Source of the DNA: UBA11606 sp964504305
GTDB taxonomy: Bacteria; Actinomycetota; Acidimicrobiia; Acidimicrobiales; Aldehydirespiratoraceae
DNA length: 64,000 nt
Assembly: GCA_964504305.1 (NCBI GenBank)
Contig: CAZDEB010000003.1
Coordinates: forward strand, 124,001 to 188,000
Direction: 5' to 3'
Part shown: in pieces, positions 26,792-35,959 of the stretch
Layout of the letters: every line of letters starts with the position of its first letter
How positions within the stretch are numbered: the stretch's first letter is position 1
Program-made: the position numbers and the translations under genes
Notes under the pieces: model-generated
Told to the model about the DNA's origin: nothing
Database searches by the model: none
Seen by the model: the letters and a program-made list of their open reading frames with translations, nothing else

Positions 26792-27043
26792 ATGTCAAAG
26801 ACAAAAGGTGGCGGTTCTACCCGTAACGGCCGCGATTCGAACTCCCAGCGCCTCGGCGTCAAGGTGTACGACGGCGGCGTTGTCAACTCTGGTGCCATCA
26901 TCGTGCGCCAGCGTGGCACCCGGATTCATCCCGGCGAGAATGTCATGAAGGGTGGCGACGACACTTTGTTTGCTACCTCCGCCGGCAAAGTCAAGTTCGG
27001 TAGCCGCAAGGGCCGCAAGCTCGTCGACGTGCTTCCCAACTAG
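26792..27043 (+). CDS. rpmA: 50S ribosomal protein L27
   Basis: 83 residues beginning MSKTKGGGSTRNGRDSNSQR, with the central GTRIHPGENVMKGGDDTLFA segment. The glycine-rich N-terminus reaches the peptidyl-transferase centre. It lacks the cleavable N-terminal extension seen in Firmicutes. It is the last gene before a terminator. Confidence 0.98.
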   Translation: MSKTKGGGSTRNGRDSNSQRLGVKVYDGGVVNSGAIIVRQRGTRIHPGENVMKGGDDTLFATSAGKVKFGSRKGRKLVDVLPN

Positions 27044-27074
27044 TCACGCTCTATCCGAGCCAAGTTTTTCGAGT

Positions 27075-27100
27075 GAGCTCTCGCTGCGGCGAGGGCTTTT
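27075..27100 (+). terminator. Rho-independent terminator of rplU-rpmA
   Basis: GAGCTCTCGC pairs with GCGAGGGCTT around the loop TGCG and is followed by a T run. It lies 31 nt after the rpmA stop. Confidence 0.75.
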
Positions 27101-27120
27101 CTCGTTTTCGAACGAGGTCC

Positions 27121-28248
27121 TCAGCCGGGGGAGTCGATGCCTCGGGGCAGGCCAGCGGGGTCGAAACCCAACCATTCCTGAGCGGCGTGGATCGCGTAGC
27201 GATCGGTCATCCCCGCAACCCAAGCCACGGCGGCGTGTTGGACGCCCGTGTCGGGGTTGTCGAGCAATCTCGCCGGAAGCCGGGACGGATTTCCGCACAG
27301 GAATTCGACCAAGGCTTGCAGGACCGCCACGACGCGGTGGGCCTGATCGCGTGAAGCCGGCCGCAGGTAAATGGTTTCGTAGTTGAACGACCGAAAGGCC
27401 GCCAGCGCTTCGGCTCCAGGGCCGGTCATCCCGATCCGACCGGTGGTTTCGGTCGCCTCGATCATCGCCCCGATGAACCCGGCTAGTTGTGACCGCCGAG
27501 AGGTCCCGCAAAACGCCTGTACCTCGTCGGGGAGGTCGTCGGCCATGACGACTCCCGCAGTTACGGCGTCCTCGAAGTCGTGGCACACGTAGGCAATACG
27601 GTCGGCCCAGCTCACAACCTCGGCTTCGGGTGTTGACGGTGCCGGTCGTGACCAGGAGTGGTTACGAATCCCGTCGAGAGTTTCGACACACAGGTTGAGC
27701 GGTGTGAGCGTCACGTCGGCGCCCCACACCGCGTGGTCGAATCCGCCGTCGACATAAGGGGTGAGGGCGTCTTCGCTGGCGTGTCCGCCCGGACCATGTC
27801 CGCAGTCGTGGCCCAGCGCTATTGCTTCGGTCAGCGACACGTTGAGCTCGAGGGCGCGGCTTACCGATCGGCCGACCTGAGTAACTTCGAGAGCATGGGT
27901 TAGCCGGGTGCGTTGGTGATCATCGGGGAAGACAAAGACTTGGGTCTTGCCTGCTAGTCGGCGAAACGACGTTGCGTGAAGGATCCGATCCCGGTCACGT
28001 TCAAAGCATGTTCTGGTTCGGTCGGGTGCTTCCTCGAGACTACGGTTCCCCGATCCGCGGCTGCGCGTCGCCCCGGTTCGCATGGCGGCATCTTCGAGTT
28101 CTTCTCGTGCCTCGCGTTCGAGACTGGTGCCGGCGTCGACGGCGGCGCTGGAGTCAAGGTGGGCAAGTTCGACCCCGTCGACACGGTGACCGTGCATGGT
28201 GGTGCCCCAATCGGCTTCCCGGTCGGTGAGTTCAGACGACTTGCTCAT
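27121..28248 (-). CDS. dgt: dGTPase-like HD-domain triphosphohydrolase
   Basis: 375 residues. After a polar N-terminus come the family motifs RTCFERDRDRILHATSFRRL and AGKTQVFVFPDDHQRTRLTH, the HD pair in GHDCGHGPGGHASEDAL, and the distal Asp in VVSWADRIAYVCHDFEDAV, so the metal site looks complete. It should hydrolyse dGTP or other dNTPs to the nucleoside and triphosphate. Two starts are adjacent (GTG ATG); I use the ATG because a TAAGCT hexamer lies exactly 6 nt upstream of it. Confidence 0.9.
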   Translation of the reverse strand: MSKSSELTDREADWGTTMHGHRVDGVELAHLDSSAAVDAGTSLEREAREELEDAAMRTGATRSRGSGNRSLEEAPDRTRTCFERDRDRILHATSFRRLAGKTQVFVFPDDHQRTRLTHALEVTQVGRSVSRALELNVSLTEAIALGHDCGHGPGGHASEDALTPYVDGGFDHAVWGADVTLTPLNLCVETLDGIRNHSWSRPAPSTPEAEVVSWADRIAYVCHDFEDAVTAGVVMADDLPDEVQAFCGTSRRSQLAGFIGAMIEATETTGRIGMTGPGAEALAAFRSFNYETIYLRPASRDQAHRVVAVLQALVEFLCGNPSRLPARLLDNPDTGVQHAAVAWVAGMTDRYAIHAAQEWLGFDPAGLPRGIDSPG

Positions 28249-28254
28249 CACTGG

Positions 28255-28260
28255 AGCTTA
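28255..28260 (-). promoter_or_regulatory. -10-like hexamer of the dGTPase gene
   Basis: TAAGCT on the minus strand, 6 nt before the ATG at 28248. Confidence 0.4.
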
Positions 28261-28418
28261 CGGTGCTCGCTGACTGGGTCAATTGACCTACGCCATCCAG
28301 GCTGTTTGGCCCTCAGCATCAGGACCCATTTCCTGAAGAGCATGGGGCTGAAGCTCAACTTTGCCGCCAATGTTGCCGAATGAAAGATGTTCGTCATCTG
28401 GTGGGAACAGAGGAATAG

Positions 28419-29009
28419 ATGTTGGCTAGACGCCGCAGAGCGAAGGGCGATCGGGGCACCGCGCTGATCGAGGCAGCCATCATCACGCCGGTCTTTATGA
28501 TGTTCCTCTTCGCCATTTTTGAATTTGGTTTTTCGTTCCGAGACTACCTCTCTGTAGCATCGGCGACCCGTGACGGGGCGCGTGAAGCAAGCGTGGCCGG
28601 CAACGTCGCCGATGCCGATTACCGCGTGTTGCGGGCCATCGAACGAGGCGCGGCAGCACTGCCCGATGGCGTCATCGACCGCATTGTGGTGTTCAAGGCG
28701 ACCGGCCCCGATGATGTGCCAACGGCCGCGTGTCAGAGTGGTACGGCGACGACCAATGTCTGCAACGTCTATGTCCAAGAAGACTTCTTGCGCGACGGCT
28801 CTCAGTTCAAATGTGACGCAACGTACAACCCCGAACCCGACCCCGATCGTTTTTGGTGCCCGTATTCCCGGGAGGTCAGCGTTGGAAGCGGCCTTGACTA
28901 TGTCGGGGTCTGGATGCAGATAACGCATGACTACATCACCGGACTGTTCGGGTCGTCGGTGACCTTTGACGATGTGGTCGTGCTCAAGGTGGAGCCTCAG
29001 GAACAATGA
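28419..29009 (+). CDS. TadE-like protein, second tad-type cluster
   Basis: 196 residues with the canonical TadE start: basic leader, RGTALIEAAIITPVFMMFLF with Glu at +5 of the hydrophobic helix, then LSVASATRDGAREASVAG. Four to five cysteines in the extracytoplasmic part (TAACQSGTATTNVC; FKCDA; FWCPY) could form disulfides. The Shine-Dalgarno is GAGGAA. It is the first gene of a three-gene tadE-tadE-tadG set 20 kb away from the main tad operon; it overlaps the next gene by 4 nt. Confidence 0.85.
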   Translation: MLARRRRAKGDRGTALIEAAIITPVFMMFLFAIFEFGFSFRDYLSVASATRDGAREASVAGNVADADYRVLRAIERGAAALPDGVIDRIVVFKATGPDDVPTAACQSGTATTNVCNVYVQEDFLRDGSQFKCDATYNPEPDPDRFWCPYSREVSVGSGLDYVGVWMQITHDYITGLFGSSVTFDDVVVLKVEPQEQ

Positions 29010-29650
29010 TTCAACGCGCTTTGCATCGACGCGACCAACGACGCGCCCGGGGCGATGCCGGGCTTGCCATGGTCGAGTTCGCGATCGTGCTGCCCTTGTT
29101 GGCCCTGCTGGTAGGCGGGATCCTCGAGTACGGCACGCTGTGGCGAGACAACCTCACCGTGACCACGGCTACTCGGGCGGCGGCGCGAGTTGGTTCGAAC
29201 CTCGGGAATGACTATCTCGCCGATTATGAGGCCATCCTCTCGCTGGACGCGGCGCTGGCGACCATCGATGGTTTCACGATCGAAGGGGTGCTGATCTACG
29301 ACGCGTCGGCTACTGACGGCTCACCCAACGCCAGCTGCTTTGACTCGGCCGGCGACCCGAAGGGCGCGGCGGGTCAATGCAACTACTACTCGGCGGCAAT
29401 GGTGGCGGCCATTTCGAACTTGGACTGCTCGGTCTCTTGTACTGAGTTTCCGAACAATGCAACTTGCGCCGGTGGGTACTCGGTCAACTTTTGTCCCGTT
29501 GACGATCAGGTCACTGATCAGTCAGCCGGCACGACGAACCTCGGGGTGTGGGTGCGTATCTACCGGACCTATTTCACCGCGCTGTTCCCTGGAGATGGCG
29601 TGACGATTACCGACCAGACGGTCATGCAGATCGAACCGGCGGCAACGTGA
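29006..29650 (+). CDS. TadE-like protein, second tad-type cluster
   Basis: 214 residues. The helix follows AGLAMVEFAIVLPLLALLVG, with VTTATRAAARVGSNLG after it as in TadE. The outer part contains six or so cysteines (NASCFDS, GQCNYYS, LDCSVSC, ATCAG, VNFCPV) and ends close to a VWVRIYRTYFTALFPGD segment very like the equivalent VWMQITHDYITGLFG of its upstream neighbour, so the two arose by duplication. It overlaps the tadG start as GTGA. Confidence 0.85.
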   Translation: MIQRALHRRDQRRARGDAGLAMVEFAIVLPLLALLVGGILEYGTLWRDNLTVTTATRAAARVGSNLGNDYLADYEAILSLDAALATIDGFTIEGVLIYDASATDGSPNASCFDSAGDPKGAAGQCNYYSAAMVAAISNLDCSVSCTEFPNNATCAGGYSVNFCPVDDQVTDQSAGTTNLGVWVRIYRTYFTALFPGDGVTITDQTVMQIEPAAT

Positions 29651-31138
29651 GGCGCGCTTTGGCTGTTGGGCGCTGGGTCCGCCGAGAGCATGGCTATGCC
29701 GCGATTTTTACCGCGTTGTTGATGGTGCCAATGCTCGGATTTGCCGGCTTCGCAGTAGACGTCGGGTCGTGGTACGCACGCGGATCGTCGTTACAGCGCG
29801 CCGCCGACGCCGCCGCTTTGGCGGGAGTGGTTTGGCAACCCGATTTCGCGGCCGCCGAGTCCGCGGCGCGCGCCGCCGCAACGCGAAATGGCTTCACCAA
29901 CGGTGTCGACAACATCCAGGTGCTTGTGAGCGATGTGGGCGACAACCAGCTGCAGGTGCAGATAATTGACGACGACGTCGACCTCTATCTCGCATCGCTG
30001 TTCATCGACAATGTTGCCATCGGTCGCCAGGCCCTCTCCGAGTACAGCCAATCGGTGCCGCTTGGCTCGCCAGCCAACATTATTGGGGCTGGGGAACAGA
30101 CGGTGTCGGGGATGTCGACGCCATCGAATGCCTGGGCCGGGATGATGGCCCATTGCAGCAACTCGAAGTGGGGTGACCTGCTCAGCATCTCGTCAACCGA
30201 CTTTTCCAGCAGCTCGTGCGGATCTTACGACAGTCCCTACTTCGACCCTACCGGATACGAGTGGGTACTTGATGTGCCATCGACCCACTCAGGCGTGGTT
30301 GCGGTGCAAGTGTTCGATGCCGGCTACTGCACCTCACGCTCTGGCTCGAACTTGCCGCCGACCGACAAACGCAACGCAAACATGCGCTTCACGTTGTACG
30401 CCCCAGACAGCACCCCGTTGACTTTTGACGACAATCCGGTGTGGGGAATCTGGGAACCAACGGCGGGCGAAGGCTGCAACGCCTGGTCTACCAACGCCGC
30501 GTTGACGACCGACGGAACCACTGGGCAGTGGATGATTCGCACCGAGATACTCGACAGCGATGGCAACCAGGATTACGCCGATCGGGTGAACGAAAAAGGC
30601 GGTCAGAACTATTTTTGCGCTGTGGGCGACTTCGGCGTCCAAATCGGGTTATTGCGAAACGATCAGCGATGCTGATTGCCCTGGCATCTATGCACGCGAG
30701 TGGATGCCGGTCCGCACGTCGACGTCGGGGCTCGTGGCCCAGTTCTACCTTGCCGAGATCGGCACCGAGCACCAAAACAAGTCGTTACAGCTGAGTCTGT
30801 GGGACCCGGGTGAGGGAATGCAGTCGATGGAGATTCTGGATCCCAACGGCAACGCGGTGAACTTCACGTGCGAGGTCACGTACTCGATCGGCGGCGGTTA
30901 CCCGTCTTGCGCTCCCACCTCATCTTCGTGCGTTAGCGCTTATTGTCTCGACGTAACGTCGAAAGTGTTCGACGGGAAGTTGGCGGTATTGACGGTGCCG
31001 CTGGCCGGTCTTGATTGGGCAACGTTCCCGGACAATTGGTTCGAGATTCGCTACACCCGCAGCTCCAGTGGCTCGTCGGTCGACTGGACCACCTGGGGCG
31101 TGCAGATCCTCGGCGACCCTGTCCGCCTGCTCGAATAG
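29647..31138 (+). pseudogene. TadG-like gene with a frameshift near 30640-30676
   Basis: From the GTG at 29647 the protein has the TadG N-terminus (REHGYAAIFTALLMVPMLGF, then FAVDVGSWYARGSSLQRAAD and AADAAALAGV). This frame stops at 30675 after FGVQIGLLRNDQRC. The next frame is open from before 30650 to the TAG at 31138 and reads SGYCETISDADCPGIYARE, then MPVRTSTSGLVAQFYLAEIG, clearly a continuation with paired cysteines. Together they give about 495 residues. One base gained or lost explains it: a sequencing error, a real mutation, or a +1 recoding site. No start or ribosome site suggests a separate second gene. Confidence 0.75.
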
Positions 31139-31164
31139 TCGCGCTGGTCGCCGCCGCGTTGGCG

Positions 31165-31170
31165 TAACCT
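31165..31170 (+). promoter_or_regulatory. -10-like hexamer of obg
   Basis: TAACCT, 7 nt before the GTG start of obg. Confidence 0.4.
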
Positions 31171-31177
31171 CTGGTGG

Positions 31178-32419
31178 GTGTCTGGGTTCGTAGACGAGTG
31201 CAACATCAATGTGAAAGCCGGCGATGGCGGAGCGGGCTGCGTCGGCTTTCGCCGTGAAGCCCATGTCGCCAAGGGTGGCCCCGACGGGGGCGACGGGGGC
31301 GACGGTGGTTCCATCTGGTTCGTTGCCGATCGCAACGTCGCGTCGTTGCTGGCTTTTCGAGACCATCCCCATCGCAAAGGGCCGAACGGTTTGCATGGCA
31401 GCGGCCAGAATCGCCATGGAGCACGGGGCAAAGAGCTAGAGGTTGCTGTTCCCGAAGGAACCGTTGTGCTCGACCACGACACCCACGAGCCGCTGGCCGA
31501 CCTGCTGCATCACGGCGACCGGTGGATGGCCGCCCAAGGCGGCGAAGGCGGACGGGGCAACGCCCGTTTCCTCACCAACAAACGTCGGGCTCCATCGTTT
31601 GCCGAACAGGGCGAGCATGGTGAGGAACGCTGGCTGCGACTCGAACTCAAGCTCCTGGCCGATGTTGCGATTGTCGGGTTTCCCAATGTGGGAAAGTCGA
31701 CGTTCATCAGCAGCGTGTCGGCGGCCAAACCCAAGATCGCTGACTATCCGTTCACAACCCTCGAACCCAACCTCGGTGTTGTACGAACCGACGATGGTTT
31801 CGAGATGGTGCTGGCCGATATCCCTGGATTGATCGAGGGAGCGGCCGAAGGGCGGGGACTTGGGCATCAGTTCTTGCGGCACGTCGAGCGGGCTCGGGTA
31901 CTTCTTGTTCTTCTCGATCTGGCCGGCTGGGACGGCGAGCCTCCCGAAGCTCAACTGGAGGTCTTGCTGAACGAGTTGGGTGCCTACCGGCCCGATCTGC
32001 TCGATCGGCCGCGGCTGGTGGTGGGGTCTCGGGTCGATCTTGTGGCCGAGCACACCTTCGATGGCCCTACCGTCTCGTCGGTGACTCGACAGGGGCTGTC
32101 GACCGTGATTGGTCAACTGGTGCGCCTGGTTGACGACGCTCGACGCTCGACCCCAGTCGACGAGGCCATCACCATCCATCGCCCAATCGGCAACGAGGTG
32201 TCGCTCGAACGTCTCGACGATGCCTCGTGGAATGTCCTCGGCCGAGCCGCTGTCCGAGCAGTGTCGCTTAGCGACCTGACCAACGACGAAGCGCTCGAAT
32301 ACGCACAGATGCGGCTCCAGCAAATCGGGGTCAACGCCGCACTGAGGCGAGCCGATGTGCGCCAGGGCGACACGGTCCGGATCGGGGATTTCAGTTTCGA
32401 ATACGAGGAAGACGACTGA
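31178..32419 (+). CDS. obg: GTPase Obg/CgtA
   Basis: 413 residues with three domains: the glycine-rich Obg fold (FVDECNINVKAGDGGAGCVG; GGPDGGDGGDGG), the G domain with P-loop GFPNVGKST, G3 ADIPGLIEGAAEGRGLGHQF and a G4-region SRVDL, and a C-terminal OCT domain (VRIGDFSFEYEEDD). It takes part in 50S assembly and stress control. The G4 position reads GSRVDL rather than NKxDL, a deviation that could lower nucleotide selectivity. It overlaps proB by one base (TGATG). Confidence 0.93.
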   Translation: MSGFVDECNINVKAGDGGAGCVGFRREAHVAKGGPDGGDGGDGGSIWFVADRNVASLLAFRDHPHRKGPNGLHGSGQNRHGARGKELEVAVPEGTVVLDHDTHEPLADLLHHGDRWMAAQGGEGGRGNARFLTNKRRAPSFAEQGEHGEERWLRLELKLLADVAIVGFPNVGKSTFISSVSAAKPKIADYPFTTLEPNLGVVRTDDGFEMVLADIPGLIEGAAEGRGLGHQFLRHVERARVLLVLLDLAGWDGEPPEAQLEVLLNELGAYRPDLLDRPRLVVGSRVDLVAEHTFDGPTVSSVTRQGLSTVIGQLVRLVDDARRSTPVDEAITIHRPIGNEVSLERLDDASWNVLGRAAVRAVSLSDLTNDEALEYAQMRLQQIGVNAALRRADVRQGDTVRIGDFSFEYEEDD

Positions 32420-33519
32420 TGGCCCGGTGCGTCGTCGTAAAAATCGGGACGTCGTCGATCACCGATTCCGAAGGCGTCATAGACCGTTCGACTCTCGCCA
32501 AAGTATGTGCCGAAGTGGCCGAGCTTCGCGGTCAAGGACGACGGGTGGTGCTGGTGACTTCTGGCGCTATTGCCGCAGGGCTCCCCGAGTTGGGACTTGG
32601 GGGTGAGCGTCGCCCGAGCGATCCCATCACGTTGCAGGCCGTGGCCACCGTTGGCCAAAGCGCGCTCATGGAGGTCTACCGGGCCGAGCTCGCCGGTCAC
32701 GGCCTCGTCGCTGGTCAGGTGCTCCTGGTCCCGTATGACTTCATTGTTCGCACCCAGTATCTCCACGCGCGCCAGACTCTGGTGAGGCTGCTCGATCTCG
32801 GGGTTGTGCCGGTGGTCAACGAAAACGACGCCATTGCCGATGACGAGATTCGGTGGGGCGACAACGATCGAATCGCCGCTCTGGTCGCCAACCTGGTCGA
32901 CGCCGACCGGTTGGTGTTGCTCACCGACACCGATGGGGTGCTCACCGCCGATCCGCGGATCGATCGTTCGGCTTCGCTGATCGAAGAAATCCGGCAGATA
33001 GATCAACAACACGAAGCGTTGGCCGGCGGGGCTGGTTCGATCCGCGGGAGCGGCGGTATGGCGTCCAAACTGGCCGCGGCCAAGATCGCCGCATGGTCAG
33101 GCGTCGACACGGTGATAGCGAGGGCCGATCGGGTCGGCGTGGTATCTGACACCGTCACCGGTGTTGCCGGCGTGGGCACCACGATCCGAGCTCGGTCGAA
33201 CAAGCTCGCTTCACGCAAGGCATGGATCGCGTTTGCCGTAGTCGCTCGAGGTCAGGTTGTGGTCGATCTGGGAGCAAGGAGTGCGCTGGAACGGGGCCGG
33301 TCGCTGCTCGCCGCCGGTGTACGCGATGTGGTGGGGGATTTCGATCCGGGTGCGCCCGTCGAAGTAGTTGACACCGACGGGATCGTTTTTGCCAAGGGGC
33401 TTGTGCGCCATTCGGCGGCGGAGGTGCGTCGGGTAGCCGGGCACCGTAGCGACGAGGTATCGAATGGCGGACCAGCGATCGTGGTGCACGCCGACGATCT
33501 GGTCACGATCCCTGGTTAG
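32419..33519 (+). CDS. proB: Glutamate 5-kinase with C-terminal PUA domain
   Basis: 366 residues. The amino-acid-kinase domain has VVKIGTSSITDSEG, VLVTSGAIAAGLPEL and the glutamate site FAV-like VVNENDAIADDEIRWGDND; the PUA domain covers about residues 275-366. It catalyses the first step of proline synthesis; proA lies 3.2 kb downstream. Its stop shares four bases with the convergent pspA stop. Confidence 0.95.
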   Translation: MARCVVVKIGTSSITDSEGVIDRSTLAKVCAEVAELRGQGRRVVLVTSGAIAAGLPELGLGGERRPSDPITLQAVATVGQSALMEVYRAELAGHGLVAGQVLLVPYDFIVRTQYLHARQTLVRLLDLGVVPVVNENDAIADDEIRWGDNDRIAALVANLVDADRLVLLTDTDGVLTADPRIDRSASLIEEIRQIDQQHEALAGGAGSIRGSGGMASKLAAAKIAAWSGVDTVIARADRVGVVSDTVTGVAGVGTTIRARSNKLASRKAWIAFAVVARGQVVVDLGARSALERGRSLLAAGVRDVVGDFDPGAPVEVVDTDGIVFAKGLVRHSAAEVRRVAGHRSDEVSNGGPAIVVHADDLVTIPG

Positions 33520-34274
33520 TCGGCGTCGCCCTGTTCGAGTTCGCCGGCTGCGGTTTCGATGCCGAGCTCGGACTTGATCTGACTCAGGCGGGCCAGTGCC
33601 TCGACGCCGCGGGCGGCTTCTTCGACTTCGAGCATCCGTGATTCGACGCTGCTCTCGGTAAGTTCGGCGACCGCCGATGCTTTGGCGTACCGTGCTTCGA
33701 TCTTCTCCCGTACCTGCTCGAACGTGGGCCCGTCGTCACCTACCGACTCGCCCAGCGTCGACATGGCCGAGTTGACGGTTTCTTGCATCTTGGCTTGGTC
33801 GAGCTTGCTGAGCAGAGCCTGACGTTCCGACAGCCGCTTCTGAAGGATCGAAGAGTTCTGACGGACCGCGGCTTTGGCCTGGTCGGCTGCTTCGCTGGCC
33901 TGGAAGTGCATGGACTTGAGACTCTCGACCTCCTCGTCGAGGGTGATGAGCCGGTCCGCGAACTGTTGCGCTGCCTGGGTATACGAATCGACCTTGGCGG
34001 TGTCGCCCGCGGCCTGGGCTTCTTCGGCCATCATTATTGCTTGGCGCGCGCTGCCGTTGGTCTTTTCGAGCTTGGCTAGCGCATCGTTGATTCGCATCTC
34101 GGTTTGCTTCTGGTTGGCCACCACGTTGGCGGCCTGCTCGCGGAGCCGTCGGTGTTGATCCTTGGCGTCGCTAATCGCCTGTTCGAGCTGGACTTTGGGA
34201 TCGGCGTTTTCCTCGTGGCTCATGCCGAGCTTGGCCACGAGATAGTTCCAGCGCTTCTTCAGATAACTGAGCAT
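33516..34274 (-). CDS. pspA: PspA/IM30-family protein
   Basis: A 252-residue, almost fully helical protein. The N-terminus LSYLKKRWNYLVAKLGMSHE, then DPKVQLEQAISDAKDQHRRL and long coiled coils (SEAADQAKAAVRQNSSILQK) match PspA/Vipp1, a peripheral ESCRT-III-like membrane-stress protein. I use the ATG at 34274, with TACGAT 6 nt upstream; the longer frame adds 106 Pro/Arg-rich residues that look non-coding. No pspB/pspC-type partner genes are visible. Confidence 0.9.
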   Translation of the reverse strand: MLSYLKKRWNYLVAKLGMSHEENADPKVQLEQAISDAKDQHRRLREQAANVVANQKQTEMRINDALAKLEKTNGSARQAIMMAEEAQAAGDTAKVDSYTQAAQQFADRLITLDEEVESLKSMHFQASEAADQAKAAVRQNSSILQKRLSERQALLSKLDQAKMQETVNSAMSTLGESVGDDGPTFEQVREKIEARYAKASAVAELTESSVESRMLEVEEAARGVEALARLSQIKSELGIETAAGELEQGDAD

Positions 34275-34280
34275 GCCGCG

Positions 34281-34286
34281 ATCGTA
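34281..34286 (-). promoter_or_regulatory. -10-like hexamer of pspA
   Basis: TACGAT on the minus strand, 6 nt before the ATG at 34274. Confidence 0.4.
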
Positions 34287-34315
34287 GACCGAACCAGCGG
34301 TGCGCGGGGGGCGCT

Positions 34316-35959
34316 CTAGCGCCAGATGACTCGGCGCGCCGGGCGCAACACCATGTCGGCTTCTTGCACACCGGTGCGATGCGCCGTCAGGACGTAGGTG
34401 ACGCCGCCGACGCCGACCAGCACAAGGGTCGATACGAGCAGAGGAAGGTCGCCGACCAGGAGTTTCGCCCCAGCGGTGGCCAGAAAGGCCAAGGCGGCAG
34501 CGACGCCGGGGGCAACCAGGGTTCGAAGCGGCGATCGCAGATTGGCAAGATGGCGGGTCGTTAGCCGGCTGAGGAGCAAGAATTCGATCCACGCTCCTAC
34601 TGCTGACCCAATGGCGAGGCCGACCGCCCCCATCCTGACTATGGATTCGTCTTGGCGAATCGACGGGGCCAGGGGCCCGGCGAACCCGAAGGCATCACCG
34701 AGGTTTTGCACGTGGCCAAGGGAGATGCTGACCCGATCGAGCGGGAACATGAACAAGAGACCGACGACTGCGGCCACGCTGAACCGGATGCCGGCGATGC
34801 GGGCCGGACCGCCGGGATCGCCGACCGCGTAGCACGCGTTTTGCAGCATGCGGCTCAGGCCCACCGCCGGCAAACCAAGGGCGTAGAACACTACGACCAA
34901 CCAAACTAACGACGAGTCGGCTCTGGTGAATTCGCCACCCTCAAACAGCAATCTGACTACTTGCTCACCAGCGGCGATCAACAGGACCGACGATGCCAGC
35001 ATCCAAAAGGCGATACGTCGCAACGCCGCTTCGGTGCGATGCACCAGAGCGACCGGGTCGTTGGCCAGTCGAGATATCTCAGGCAACTCGGCTGCGGCGA
35101 CGCTCATGGCAAAGAGCCCCAGCGGCAAGGTGTAAAGAATCTGAGCCCGAAACAATGCGGACAGTCCTCCGGCGGCCAGAAAGGACGCCAGAATGAGATC
35201 GAAATAGGCCGATAGCTGGGCCGCCCCGCGCCCGACGACCGCTGGGCCGAAGCGGCGGCGAACCTCCCTTACCCGCGAGTCGTTGTTGTCGAACGCCATC
35301 CGGATCCCGGGGGCGAGGCGTCGAAGGGTGGGGATTTGGATAGCCAGCTGCAAGAGTCCGCCGATGCTGACGGCAATTGCGACTCCTCGGGCGGCGTCGG
35401 CGATCGACCACCCTCGCTGCCATGCGACTATCAAGCCCACGATTTGCACCGCGTTCCAAACGACCGGAGCGGCGTAAGGCAAGAAGAAGTTGCGGTGGCT
35501 GTTGAGCACGCCCAGGCACCACGCCGACATGACCATGAATCCAATGCCGACCGAAACTATCCGGGTGAAGTCGACGGCGAGTTCGAAATTGTCGCCGGTA
35601 AGCCCCCAAGCCAACAGCCGGGTGATTGGGCGCGCCGCAAGCACCAAGACCAGCACTGAAATGCCGGTGACGGCCATCAGCGCCGCTCCGACCGCGCCGG
35701 CCACCCGGCTGGCATCGTCTTGGTCGCCGTCGTCCAGGAGTTCGCTGTACACCGGTACGAACGACGCCGAGAGAACGCCGGTGCCCAACAGATTTTGCAA
35801 CAGATTCGGAATGCGCAGAGCCGCGACCAGAGCGTCGGTGGGCCCACCGTTGCCGATCACCCGTCCGGCGACCATTTCTCGGGCCAAGCCCGCGAGCCGC
35901 GACATGAGGATGCCAACTCCGACAAGAAGCGAGCCCCGGCCGCTGGCTGACTCGCTCAC
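34316..35959 (-). CDS. murJ: Lipid II flippase MurJ (MviN)
   Basis: 547 residues with about 14 membrane helices. The MOP-superfamily MurJ N-terminus is present: GILMSRLAGLAREMVAGRVI, then TDALVAALRIPNLLQNLLGT and GVLSASFVPVYSELL. It flips lipid II for peptidoglycan synthesis. No C-terminal kinase-like extension, as found in mycobacterial MviN, is present. It starts with GTG overlapping the stop of the upstream coiled-coil gene by 4 nt. Confidence 0.93.
   Translation of the reverse strand: MSESASGRGSLLVGVGILMSRLAGLAREMVAGRVIGNGGPTDALVAALRIPNLLQNLLGTGVLSASFVPVYSELLDDGDQDDASRVAGAVGAALMAVTGISVLVLVLAARPITRLLAWGLTGDNFELAVDFTRIVSVGIGFMVMSAWCLGVLNSHRNFFLPYAAPVVWNAVQIVGLIVAWQRGWSIADAARGVAIAVSIGGLLQLAIQIPTLRRLAPGIRMAFDNNDSRVREVRRRFGPAVVGRGAAQLSAYFDLILASFLAAGGLSALFRAQILYTLPLGLFAMSVAAAELPEISRLANDPVALVHRTEAALRRIAFWMLASSVLLIAAGEQVVRLLFEGGEFTRADSSLVWLVVVFYALGLPAVGLSRMLQNACYAVGDPGGPARIAGIRFSVAAVVGLLFMFPLDRVSISLGHVQNLGDAFGFAGPLAPSIRQDESIVRMGAVGLAIGSAVGAWIEFLLLSRLTTRHLANLRSPLRTLVAPGVAAALAFLATAGAKLLVGDLPLLVSTLVLVGVGGVTYVLTAHRTGVQEADMVLRPARRVIWR

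Noticed and set aside
30704..31138. Separate 144-aa gene after tadG
   Set aside because: The same frame is open well upstream of this ATG and continues the tadG sequence, so it is better read as the second part of a frameshifted gene.
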